Source of the DNA: an uncultured Planctomycetaceae bacterium
Lineage (GTDB): Bacteria; Planctomycetota; Planctomycetia; Planctomycetales; Planctomycetaceae
DNA: 16,851 nucleotides
NCBI GenBank assembly: GCA_903921605.1
Contig: CAIXQV010000758.1
Coordinates: 1-16,851, forward strand
Reading direction: 5' to 3'
Within the stretch, counting starts at the first letter, position 1, and every line of letters starts with the position of its first letter. The position numbers were made by a program, and so were the translations under genes. The notes beneath the pieces are model-generated. The model was not told the origin of the DNA, did not search any database, and saw nothing but the letters and a program-made list of their open reading frames with translations. This document shows, piece after piece, positions 7,569 through 14,261 of this stretch.

Positions 7569-7683
7569 AAGGAGAGTTTTGGAACTCAACATCTGTCTGT
7601 ACTGCTGGGGCTGTGTTGGCCCGGCCAGGTCATATTGAGTCAGACAGCAATCATTCACGAAGAAGATTGACCAGGGACTGGAC
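7569..7683 (+). promoter_or_regulatory. csrA 5' leader with several GGA sites
   Basis: CsrA binds GGA in RNA, often in hairpin loops and over ribosome-binding sites. Here GGA occurs at 7571-7573, at 7581-7583 (edge of the GAGTT-TTGG-AACTC hairpin, 7574-7587), at 7675-7677 inside the AGGGA ribosome-binding site, and at 7680-7682, one base before the ATG. CTGTCTG (7593-7599) can pair with CAGACAG (7641-7647). The layout resembles known csrA autoregulation, but binding is inferred. Confidence 0.4.
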
Positions 7684-7872
7684 ATGTTAGTACTCAGCCG
7701 CAAGAAAGACGAAAAGATTGTGATCGGCGATTCGATCACTCTCATGGTCATCGAAATCCGTGGCGACAAAGTGCGTCTCGGCATCGAGGCGCCTCGCGAT
7801 GTGACCGTCCATCGTGAAGAAGTTTATGATGCAATCAAACGCGAAAACACGCCCGACTCCAAGCAGGGCTGA
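7684..7872 (+). CDS. csrA: Carbon storage regulator CsrA
   Basis: The protein is 62 residues, the family length. [18 protein letters not shown], then [19 protein letters not shown] and [10 protein letters not shown] match CsrA throughout, including the RNA-contacting L4 and the R44-equivalent region (VHREE). CsrA is a dimeric RNA-binding protein that blocks or stabilises target mRNAs; in many bacteria it controls carbon storage, motility and biofilm genes, and FliW titrates it where flagella are present. No fliW or flagellar gene is in view, which differs from the common csrA-fliW layout. The AGGGA site lies six bases before the ATG. A 340-base gap separates it from the receiver gene. Confidence 0.96.
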   Translation: MLVLSRKKDEKIVIGDSITLMVIEIRGDKVRLGIEAPRDVTVHREEVYDAIKRENTPDSKQG

Positions 7873-8212
7873 TTGATTCAGACGGATAACAGCGTTGCCG
7901 TGGTCGGTTTTGAACTCGGGCGCTGACGGTCGTCGAAGTCGTCGCGACAATCATCCTTGCGCGAAATTCAGCTGGCGGGCTGTATCCTGAGATCAGCCCT
8001 GAGTCCCAGTATATTTTTCAACACGAACTCCCTTGCGCTCTCATTGCTGGGTGGAGTTCTTATTCCCCGACTATGACCATTGTCGGGAGGATTCTTGCTT
8101 TTGTGGTCTGGCTGTCCGACAATCCGGCGGCCAGTGGTCGACCCTTTCGGTAGCAGAGTGACGAGCACTGGTTCCCGCCAGGCATCTCCTCTCCTGAAAG
8201 TTTGATCGGATC
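7873..8212 (+). promoter_or_regulatory. Structured gap between csrA and the receiver gene
   Basis: No gene is visible in these 340 bases. Three helices stand out. CCCGAC (8066-8071) can pair with GTCGGG (8082-8087), or the same strand can instead use ATTGTCGG (8079-8086) with CCGACAAT (8116-8123); the two are mutually exclusive. Next, GGCGG plus CCAGTG (8126-8136) pairs with CACTGG plus CCGCC (8166-8171, 8175-8179), extended inward by TCG/CGA, about 14 pairs with one bulge and one mismatch. No T-run follows, so no classical terminator. The Shine-Dalgarno before 8213 is weak. This could be a regulatory leader; the promoter was not found. Confidence 0.4.
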
Positions 8213-8617
8213 ATGACCCAAACTCAGAAAACTGTCCTCGTGATCGAGGATGACCGAGATATTTCCTCCACGATTCAGAGCGTGTTGTCAGCAGCCGGCT
8301 ATCGAGTACTGACCGCCAACAACGGGCAGGATGGACGCCGCCTGATTCAATCGCAAAAACCGGATCTCGTGCTGACAGACATGATGATGCCCCGGATGGG
8401 CGGATTTCCGGTCCTGGAATTCCTCGCAGAATTGCCTGATGCTCCTCCGGTCATCATGATGACCGCGAACGAAGGCAGCCGACATAAGGCCTACGCAGAA
8501 ATGCTGGGTGTTGTGGACTATTTGCGGAAGCCGTTCGCAATGGAAGTCATGCTGGAATCCGTCGCCCGCGCAATCGCGACTGCGGCGGCCGGCCCAAAGG
8601 ATCAGCCCGAAGCTTAA
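8213..8617 (+). CDS. Single-domain response regulator (CheY-like receiver)
   Basis: The 134-residue protein is one receiver domain with a short Ala/Pro tail and no output domain. Key residues are all present: acidic pocket D13 and D14 (VIEDDRD), phospho-acceptor D56 (LVLTDMMMP), T84 (IMMTAN) and K106 (LRKPF). It should accept phosphate from a histidine kinase, none of which is in view, and act through protein contact. It begins 340 bases after csrA and ends 18 bases before the GDP-mannose synthesis gene, so the pair is likely one operon. Control of polysaccharide synthesis is a positional inference. Confidence 0.93.
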   Translation: MTQTQKTVLVIEDDRDISSTIQSVLSAAGYRVLTANNGQDGRRLIQSQKPDLVLTDMMMPRMGGFPVLEFLAELPDAPPVIMMTANEGSRHKAYAEMLGVVDYLRKPFAMEVMLESVARAIATAAAGPKDQPEA

Positions 8618-8635
8618 AGAACAGGACTCATCGAG

Positions 8636-9712
8636 ATGTTACATGCAGTGATTATGGCGGGCGGCAGTGGAACTCGATTCTGGCCTCAGAGCCGCCAAAG
8701 ACTGCCAAAGCAACTGCTTCGCCTCGCCGGCGAACGCACCATGATTCAGCAGACTCTTGATCGCTGTCGAAACTGGGTCGATCCATCTCGTGCCTGGGTG
8801 GTCACCAACGAAGTCCAGGCCGATGCGACGGCCGCACAGCTACCGGAGATTCCGCGGCAGAATATTCTTGTGGAGCCGGCGGCAAGAAACACAGCCCCGT
8901 GCGTGGGCCTGGCGGCAATCCAGATTCTGCATCATGATCCCGATGGGATCATGTTTGTAATGCCGGCTGATCATGTCATTCAGACGGATGAAGCTTTCTC
9001 CCGCGGGGCCTTGCGAGCAGTCGAGATCGTCAATGCAGATCCTTCGAAGCTTGTCCTGTTCGGCGTCATTCCGTCGTTCCCGGCGACAGGTTACGGCTAC
9101 ATTGAACGCGGCGCAATGATCGGTGAAGGGACTCCGCGAGTCTATGAAGTGTCAGCGTTCCGCGAGAAACCCCATCTGAGTCTCGCCGAGCAATACGTTC
9201 GCGAAGGACGCTTCTTCTGGAACTGCGGAATCTTCTGCTGGAAGGCTCAGACAATAATTGATCTGCTCCAACAGTATGAACCAGAAATGTATGCCGGGCT
9301 GATGAAGATTGCCGACGGCCTGAAAGCGGGGCAAGGCGATGCGGTCCTGGCTCAGGAATTTCCGAAGCTCAAGAGCATTTCGATCGACTATGCCGTTCTG
9401 GAGCGTGCTCAGGGCGTGACCGTGGTCGAAGCTCCATTTCAATGGGACGATGTTGGAAGCTGGCTGTCACTGCCTCGACTGAACGGAGCGGACTCGGATA
9501 ACAACACCGTCGACGGCCCGTTCTGCGGCGTAGATACTCAGGGCTGCATCGTTCGTACGACCGGCGATCATCTCGTGGCAACGCTGGGCCTGAGGAATCT
9601 GATTATCGTTCACACCGACGATGCCACTCTCGTTGCGGACGCGTCGCAGTCGGAACGTATCAAAGAGGTGCTGGCTCAACTGCAGAAACAGAATCGCACG
9701 GAATATATTTGA
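8636..9712 (+). CDS. manC: Mannose-1-phosphate guanylyltransferase (single-domain)
   Basis: The 358-residue protein makes GDP-mannose from GTP and mannose-1-phosphate, supplying glycan and exopolysaccharide synthesis in the cytoplasm. The nucleotidyltransferase signature AVIMAGGSGTRFWPQSR (residues 4-20) is followed by PKQLL (K25 contacts phosphate), EPAARNTAP, FVMPADH (metal-binding D112), FREKP near 175, WNCGIF and the QWDDVGSW box. A C-terminal left-handed-helix region (GCIVRTTGDHLVATLGLRNLIIVHT) is present, but the phosphomannose isomerase domain of bifunctional ManC/AlgA is absent, consistent with the 358-residue length. An AGGA lies about 10 bases before the ATG. It is probably cotranscribed with the receiver gene 18 bases upstream; a hairpin-rich element starts 8 bases after the stop. 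Confidence 0.95.
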   Translation: MLHAVIMAGGSGTRFWPQSRQRLPKQLLRLAGERTMIQQTLDRCRNWVDPSRAWVVTNEVQADATAAQLPEIPRQNILVEPAARNTAPCVGLAAIQILHHDPDGIMFVMPADHVIQTDEAFSRGALRAVEIVNADPSKLVLFGVIPSFPATGYGYIERGAMIGEGTPRVYEVSAFREKPHLSLAEQYVREGRFFWNCGIFCWKAQTIIDLLQQYEPEMYAGLMKIADGLKAGQGDAVLAQEFPKLKSISIDYAVLERAQGVTVVEAPFQWDDVGSWLSLPRLNGADSDNNTVDGPFCGVDTQGCIVRTTGDHLVATLGLRNLIIVHTDDATLVADASQSERIKEVLAQLQKQNRTEYI

Positions 9713-9720
9713 GGCTGCGG

Positions 9721-9783
9721 CGGGCGATGCGATATTCGAGTGTTGAAATTTGTGATTTCAAATTTGAAATTCCTGATCGCCCG
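9721..9783. repeat. Nested palindromic element after manC
   Basis: CGGGCGAT (9721-9728) pairs with ATCGCCCG (9776-9783), enclosing an AT-rich core. The core contains a perfect 16-base palindrome, ATTTCAAATTTGAAAT (9755-9770), and an alternative pairing of TTGAAAT (9743-9749) with ATTTCAA (9755-9761). The core is far more AT-rich than its surroundings. No T-run follows, so a standard terminator is unlikely. A DNA-level protein-binding site or small repeat element is possible. Confidence 0.6.
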
Positions 9784-9792
9784 GAGTCGCAT

Positions 9793-9833
9793 TGTCATTC
9801 ACGCATGACATTCCTCGGCTGATCGATCATAAT
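9793..9833 (+). promoter_or_regulatory. Promoter with overlapping operator-like dyad before the second DUF1501 gene
   Basis: ATGACA (9805-9810) and CATAAT (9828-9833) are spaced by 17 bases, a fair sigma70-type promoter. The -35 box is also the right arm of a perfect dyad, TGTCAT-N6-ATGACA (9793-9810), placed as an operator would be. Transcription would start near 9840, leaving about 48 bases before the ATG at 9888, which lacks a clear Shine-Dalgarno. Confidence 0.45.
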
Positions 9834-9887
9834 CATGCACAGTTGAACATGACCTTCCTCACAAAGCCCTGCTGAAGAATCCCTCCC

Positions 9888-11345
9888 ATGGCTCAAAACT
9901 TCTGCGGACGAACTCGACGTGAAATGCTCTGGCAAACCGGCTCCGGTTTTGCCGGTGTTGCGATGACAGCTCTTATGGATCGCGACGGCTTTCTGGCCAG
10001 CCAGTCCGTCGCTGCGGATGGCGAAACGCCTTTCGCAAATCCGCTGGCCCCAAAGCAGTCTCACTTCGAACCCAAAGCGAAGAACGTGATCTTCCTGTAC
10101 ATGTATGGTGGGCCAAGTCAGGTCGACACGTTCGACTACAAGCCATCCATGTACGGCATGGACGGCAAAACCATCGAAGTCAAAACCTTTGGTCGAGGCG
10201 GTCATCGCAATCAGGGCCGAATCGTCGAGCCTCGCTGGAAGTTCAAACAGTACGGTCAGTGCGGAAAGTGGATCAGTGATCTCTTCCCGAATCTTGGCAC
10301 TTGCGCGGATGACATCGCATTCATTCATTCGATGACAGCGGATTCGCCCATCCATGGTTCAGCGATGCTGATGATGAACTCAGGGAGAATCCTGAGCGGT
10401 AATCCGTGTCTGGGCTCGTGGGTCAACTACGGACTGGGCAGCGTGAATGAAGATCTGCCGGGATTCGTGGTCATGCTCGATCCACGAGGCGGCCCGATCA
10501 GCGGCTCCAAGAACTGGAGCAGCGGATACATGCCGGCGACTTATCAGGCTACCGTCATGCGTTCCGGGGCGAATCCAATTCTTGACCTGTCGCCACCTTC
10601 AGAACTGGCCGGCGGCGCGCAACGAAAACTGCTGGATACATTGCGAGGCTACAACGAAGAACATCTGGCTCCTCGCCATGATAATTCCAACCTGGCGGCT
10701 CGTATCGCCAGCTATGAGTTGGCCTACCGCATGCAGTCACAGGCTCCGGAAGCTGTTGATATTTCTCAGGAGACGCAGGCGACACAGGAACTGTACGGCC
10801 TGAACGATCCGAAGAGCGAAAAGTTCGGCCGTCAGTGTTTGCTGGCGCGCCGCATGGTCGAACGAGGTGTTCGTTTCGTGCAGATTTATTCCGGTGGTGC
10901 TCACAACGACGACAACTGGGATGCTCACACGGACATGGAAGCCAACCATAATCTGCATGCGGGCGAAACAGACAAGCCAATTGCCGGGCTTATTAAAGAC
11001 CTCAAAGAACGAGGTCTTCTGAAGGACACGCTGATCGTCTGGGGCGGTGAATTCGGTCGTCAGCCAACGGCGGAGTACGCCACGGGCAGCGGCCGTGACC
11101 ATAACAGCTACGGCTTCACCACCTGGATGGCCGGAGGCGGCATCAAGGGCGGCACAACGGTCGGGACAACTGATGAAATCGGCAGCCGCGCGGTTGACGA
11201 TGTGTTCCATGTGAAGCACATGCACGCCACGGTGCTGCATCAGTTGGGGCTGGATCCAGCGAAGCTGACGTACTTCTTTGGTGGGCTCGACAATTCGCTC
11301 GTCGGCGTCGAAGGCGCGCAGCCGATCTGGAAGATTATGTCGTAG
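9888..11345 (+). CDS. DUF1501 domain protein with twin-arginine leader (second copy)
   Basis: The 485-residue protein begins with CGRTRREMLWQTGSGFAGVA (residues 6-25), a twin-arginine export signal. DUF1501 family motifs follow: FLYMYGGPSQVDTFDYKP, the SMTADSPIHGSAMLMMNSG block, QCLLARRMVERGVRFVQIYSGG, NWDAHTDMEANH, VWGGEFGRQPTAE and GRDHNSYGFTTWMAGGGIKGG. His/Asp positions in the last blocks are likely metal ligands of the alkaline phosphatase fold. It is clearly a different subtype from the copy at 2663-4015: longer, with HGSAMLMMNSG where the other has NAHQTGRHWLLTG. The cytochrome DUF1549/DUF1553 gene that often precedes this subtype is missing. Function is unknown; some annotations call the family sulfatase-like. 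It appears to be its own transcription unit. Confidence 0.92.
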   Translation: MAQNFCGRTRREMLWQTGSGFAGVAMTALMDRDGFLASQSVAADGETPFANPLAPKQSHFEPKAKNVIFLYMYGGPSQVDTFDYKPSMYGMDGKTIEVKTFGRGGHRNQGRIVEPRWKFKQYGQCGKWISDLFPNLGTCADDIAFIHSMTADSPIHGSAMLMMNSGRILSGNPCLGSWVNYGLGSVNEDLPGFVVMLDPRGGPISGSKNWSSGYMPATYQATVMRSGANPILDLSPPSELAGGAQRKLLDTLRGYNEEHLAPRHDNSNLAARIASYELAYRMQSQAPEAVDISQETQATQELYGLNDPKSEKFGRQCLLARRMVERGVRFVQIYSGGAHNDDNWDAHTDMEANHNLHAGETDKPIAGLIKDLKERGLLKDTLIVWGGEFGRQPTAEYATGSGRDHNSYGFTTWMAGGGIKGGTTVGTTDEIGSRAVDDVFHVKHMHATVLHQLGLDPAKLTYFFGGLDNSLVGVEGAQPIWKIMS

Positions 11346-11389
11346 TCGGCAGGCTCTGCGTGAAATTCGAGTGATTACAATCCAAAACA

Positions 11390-11421
11390 AACAGCCCCAG
11401 GCATCTGCGTGGGGCTGTTTT
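11390..11421. terminator. Terminator between the second DUF1501 gene and the ABC-F gene
   Basis: AACAGCCCCA (11390-11399) pairs with TGGGGCTGTT (11410-11419) around a ten-base loop, followed by TT and more T. The opposite strand also runs into a T-rich stretch (TTTGTTTT), so it may serve both convergent genes, although the ABC-F stop is about 130 bases away. Confidence 0.85.
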
Positions 11422-11547
11422 CGTTCACGCAGTATGGCTTGCGATCATCACGGTCCTCAATTTCGCGCACTCAATTCTGCGAGCAACAGTTGTCCATCAA
11501 ACGGTTGCCTGCGGCTTGCCGTTAAGCGAAAGGCAAGCACGCTTTAA

Positions 11548-13338
11548 TCACCACTCGCCGAGTTCCTGCTGTAGTTCGCACCACTTCTCTTCGACTTCGG
11601 CCAGTTCTTTAGCGACGGTTTCAATTTGAGTATGTAAAGCCATCGCCTTTTTGGCATCCGACGTCTGCATCATCTCGGCATTCAGAGCCTTCTTCTGCTC
11701 ATCCAGCTTGGCAATGCTCTTTTCCATGTTCCGCAACGTCTTGCGCTGCTGATGGATGTCTTTCGGCCCGGAAGGTTTCTCTGTCTTTGCCCCCGCGCCT
11801 TTCCCGGCCGGCGGAGTCGCCATACGGCCTGACGCACGTTCGCGTTCGCCTTCTTCAATCTCTTTGTTCACATAATAAATGTAGTCGTCGTACTTGCCCG
11901 AGTAATTGCGAACTCGACCATCCCGCACTTCGATGATGTTGGTGGCAATCCGTCGCACAAAGTGTCGATCGTGGCTGGTGAACAGCACGGTGCCCTTATA
12001 AACCAGCAACGCTTCCGCGAGTGATTCTACGGTTTCTACGTCCAGATGGTTGCCCGGTTCGTCAAGCACCAGCACGTTGTAAGTTCCCAGCAGCAAACCG
12101 GCCATGCACAGGCGAGCCCGCTCGCCCCCGGAGAGAACTCGTATCGGCTTCTTCGTGTGGCCGCCCTTAAACAGCAGCGAACCAGCGCAGGCGAGGCAAT
12201 CCTGAGTCGTTGTGCCCGGCTTGGACTTGTATTCCAGATACTCCAGAACGGTCTGATCAGGCGGCAGAGTCGTATACACGTGCTGAGCATACACGCCGAT
12301 TTCAGTACCGTAGCCCCATTTCACTTTGCCGTCCACGGGACTCAAGGAGTTCACCAGGGTTCGCAGCAGAGTTGTTTTTCCCTGGCCGTTATCCCCCACG
12401 ATGGCCGCACGCTGCTGATGTTCAATTTCCAGCTCGATACCGGTCGCGACGGCCTTTCCTTCATAACCAATCGCCAGATCCAGACAGCGAACAACAGGCC
12501 CCTGACGAGGCTCCACCTGCGGCGCACGAATGTTGGCACTTGGGAGGTCGACTTCGATTTCCTGCAGAGTCAGTCGGTCCAGCTGCTTCTGCTTGGATCG
12601 CGCCTGACTTGCTCCTGTCGGGCGAGCTTTGTTTTTATCGATAAAGGTCTGCAGTTGTTTTTGCTTCGCCGCAACGGTTGCATTCGTGCGTTCGGCACGA
12701 ACCTTCTCTTCTTCGACCTGCTGCAGGTGGCCGGCGATCTTGCCGTTGTACATCGTCAGCTTGCCGCGATTCAGATCCAAAGTGTGTGAACACGTCGCAG
12801 TGAGGAATTCACGGTCGTGTGACACAATCAGACACGCAGCCGGGAAATGTCGCAGGAAGTGTTCCAGCAGAATCTGAGTACGCAAGTCCAGAAAGTTCGT
12901 TGGTTCGTCCAGCATCAACAGGTTCGGATCATGCAGCAACAGGGCCGCCAGCTTGACGCGAGTCTGCCAACCGCCGGACAGTCCCTGCACCGGGCCGTTC
13001 AGGTAATGTCCCTTGAGTTCAAACTCGGCCGCCACTTCGCCGCACTTCCAATCCGGCTGACCACTGTCGCGAATCAGAAAATCCATCGCAGATTCGCCCG
13101 CCTGAAACGGATCATGCTGACGCAGGTAGCCAACACGCAGATGAGGGGACCGCATGACGGTCCCACTATCCACTTCCTCATCCCCGAGAAGAACTCGCAA
13201 CAACGTCGACTTACCGGCCCCATTGCGACCGATGAATCCGACCTTCACGTCTTCGTAAAGCGTGACGCTGGCGCTGTCGAGCAGCATCTGGTCGCCGTAA
13301 CTTTTGACACCATCTGTGAGTTGAAGCAGGACTGACAT
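11548..13338 (-). CDS. ABC-F family ATPase (Uup/YheS-like translation factor)
   Basis: The 596-residue protein has two ABC domains and no membrane segment, the ABC-F layout. Domain 1: Walker A GRNGAGKST (37-45), signature LSGGW (120-124), Walker B LLMLDEPTNFLD (140-151), switch H174. A charged linker (about 205-260) is the P-site tRNA-interaction motif. Domain 2: Walker A GDNGQGKTT (315-323), signature LSGGE (402-406), Walker B VLVLDEPGNHLD (422-433), H456. Residues 525-590 form a charged coiled coil like that of Uup. ABC-F proteins act on the ribosome in translation; some give antibiotic resistance. Oddly, the second domain has DEPGNHLD where the family nearly always has DEPTNHLD, and a Gln in its P-loop. 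The Shine-Dalgarno is weak. Confidence 0.93.
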   Translation of the reverse strand: MSVLLQLTDGVKSYGDQMLLDSASVTLYEDVKVGFIGRNGAGKSTLLRVLLGDEEVDSGTVMRSPHLRVGYLRQHDPFQAGESAMDFLIRDSGQPDWKCGEVAAEFELKGHYLNGPVQGLSGGWQTRVKLAALLLHDPNLLMLDEPTNFLDLRTQILLEHFLRHFPAACLIVSHDREFLTATCSHTLDLNRGKLTMYNGKIAGHLQQVEEEKVRAERTNATVAAKQKQLQTFIDKNKARPTGASQARSKQKQLDRLTLQEIEVDLPSANIRAPQVEPRQGPVVRCLDLAIGYEGKAVATGIELEIEHQQRAAIVGDNGQGKTTLLRTLVNSLSPVDGKVKWGYGTEIGVYAQHVYTTLPPDQTVLEYLEYKSKPGTTTQDCLACAGSLLFKGGHTKKPIRVLSGGERARLCMAGLLLGTYNVLVLDEPGNHLDVETVESLAEALLVYKGTVLFTSHDRHFVRRIATNIIEVRDGRVRNYSGKYDDYIYYVNKEIEEGERERASGRMATPPAGKGAGAKTEKPSGPKDIHQQRKTLRNMEKSIAKLDEQKKALNAEMMQTSDAKKAMALHTQIETVAKELAEVEEKWCELQQELGEW

Positions 13339-13387
13339 GGAGTAGCAGCGAACCTATGAGCGCGAGGAATGAAGCGACGAATTTCGA

Positions 13388-13417
13388 CTATTATTCTGAT
13401 CTGCAGTTCGGGATCAA
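13388..13417 (-). promoter_or_regulatory. Possible sigma70-like promoter for the ABC-F gene
   Basis: On the minus strand TTGATC (13417-13412) and TAATAG (13393-13388) are 18 bases apart. A start near 13381 would leave about 43 bases before the ATG at 13338. A TTCAAT/ATTGAA inverted repeat lies just upstream at about 13424-13440. The 253-base gap 13339-13591 shows no gene. Confidence 0.38.
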
Positions 13418-13591
13418 CTCGACTTCAATGAAGAATTGAATATCGATACCGCCTGAGAAACCAGCAACGGGCAAAGTTTTGGCCGTTAAAAGCAGCGTGA
13501 AAGCGAGACGTTTACCTGCGGGGCGGGACAGGTTCAAGCACCAGTCGAACGTTTTCCTGCAGCGTACCTGAATTCGCAAAAAATGAGCCGA

Positions 13592-14107
13592 CTAGCGAAC
13601 TTCCACCTCGGCGGGAGCGACGATCAGAGCGGATTCCGCGTCGCCAGTGTAAACCGGAACACTGCATGCCGTCGCCTGCCATCCGTGATGAACCAGCGTC
13701 CCTGAAGTTGCGTTACTTTCGACTTTCCCGGCCAGGCGGATACGACCGGCGGTTTTAGCTGCCAGCGAAACGGAACTTCCTTCTGGCTGTTCCAACACAG
13801 GCCGAAGTGCAAACTGCCGCTCCAGAACGGATCCACAATCGCGATGAATATCTCGCACCGCCGCTCCGATTTGGGCATCGGAATACGTGTCGATGGGCTC
13901 CTTCAGAAAGTCAATCAAGCGTCCTTCACGCTGCAGAGCTGACAGCAGGCTGATCGCATCACTGCGGACTGGCTTGGGCGCAGCAACGGGCTTTGCGGGA
14001 GCTTCCGGAGTCACCGCAATTGCCGGAGGTGCATTCAGCAGTCCGGTGATACGAGCAGCCAAATCGCCACTTGTGAGTACTCGCCACGCCAACGCAAGAC
14101 GCCCCAT
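13592..14107 (-). CDS. DUF2760 domain protein
   Basis: The protein is about 171 residues. After a short N-terminal part and an Ala/Pro-rich stretch (PPAIAVTPEAPAKPVAAPKP) comes the DUF2760 core: LLSALQREGRLIDFLKEPI, YSDAQIGAAVRDIHRDC, LERQFALRPVLEQPEGSSV, and a final GTLVHHGWQATACSVPVYTG with an acidic tail APAEVEVR. I recognise the family from these motifs; its function is not known. I see no signal peptide in this start, so it is probably cytoplasmic. A frame opens with GTG at 14137. I prefer ATG 14107, which starts MGRLALAWRVL, but neither start has a strong Shine-Dalgarno. In some bacteria the family sits beside Hsp70-like genes; here the neighbours are mutS and an ABC-F gene. Confidence 0.85.
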   Translation of the reverse strand: MGRLALAWRVLTSGDLAARITGLLNAPPAIAVTPEAPAKPVAAPKPVRSDAISLLSALQREGRLIDFLKEPIDTYSDAQIGAAVRDIHRDCGSVLERQFALRPVLEQPEGSSVSLAAKTAGRIRLAGKVESNATSGTLVHHGWQATACSVPVYTGDAESALIVAPAEVEVR

Positions 14108-14153
14108 GGTTTCACATTTCCAACAGTTTTGGATCACACTTTGAATAAATTTC

Positions 14154-14187
14154 GTGGCCGTCGGTCAGCATAATCTCCCGACGGCAC
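14154..14187 (-). terminator. Hairpin after mutS, possible terminator
   Basis: CCGTCGG and flanking bases (14154-14164) pair with CCGACGGCAC (14178-14187), about 10 pairs with one bulge and a 13-base loop. It lies 75 bases past the mutS stop. On the minus strand it is followed by an AT-rich but not T-rich tract, so it would be an imperfect terminator or an mRNA 3' end stabiliser. Confidence 0.4.
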
Positions 14188-14261
14188 GCGACATCTTACG
14201 GGAACACTGAGCTCGATTCCAGGCGACGTCCACGATTCGCGTCGATCTGCATTTGCACGTT

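Larger units (their letters stand above)
6730..7683. other. Long gap without a convincing gene, rich in inverted repeats
   Basis: About 950 bases separate two divergent genes. Reading frames on both strands are short, overlap one another and give Arg/Ser/Pro-rich products with no family signature. No tRNA, tmRNA, RNase P or SRP signature was recognised. Helices seen: 6843-6849/6854-6860; 6868-6876 with 6926-6934 (9 pairs); 7116-7124 plus 7127-7129 with 7219-7221 plus 7222-7230 (12 pairs, one bulge), enclosing GTCCAG/CTGGAC at 7140-7161; 7346-7352 with 7446-7452; 7461-7467 with 7484-7490; and GGTCG-AAAA-CGACC at 7523-7536, set between two copies of CTGAAGACGC (7508-7517, 7550-7559). Seven-pair helices are expected by chance here; the 12-pair one is less so. 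The gap may hold an ncRNA or the csrA control region. Confidence 0.5.

Noticed and set aside
12046..12789. Plus-strand open frame of 247 codons
   Set aside because: It lies wholly antisense to the clear ABC-F gene and has no domain signature; a shadow frame.
13520..13570. GGTTCAAG-like T-arm suggesting a tRNA
   Set aside because: No 5-pair stem flanks the loop, and there is no acceptor stem or anticodon arm in range.
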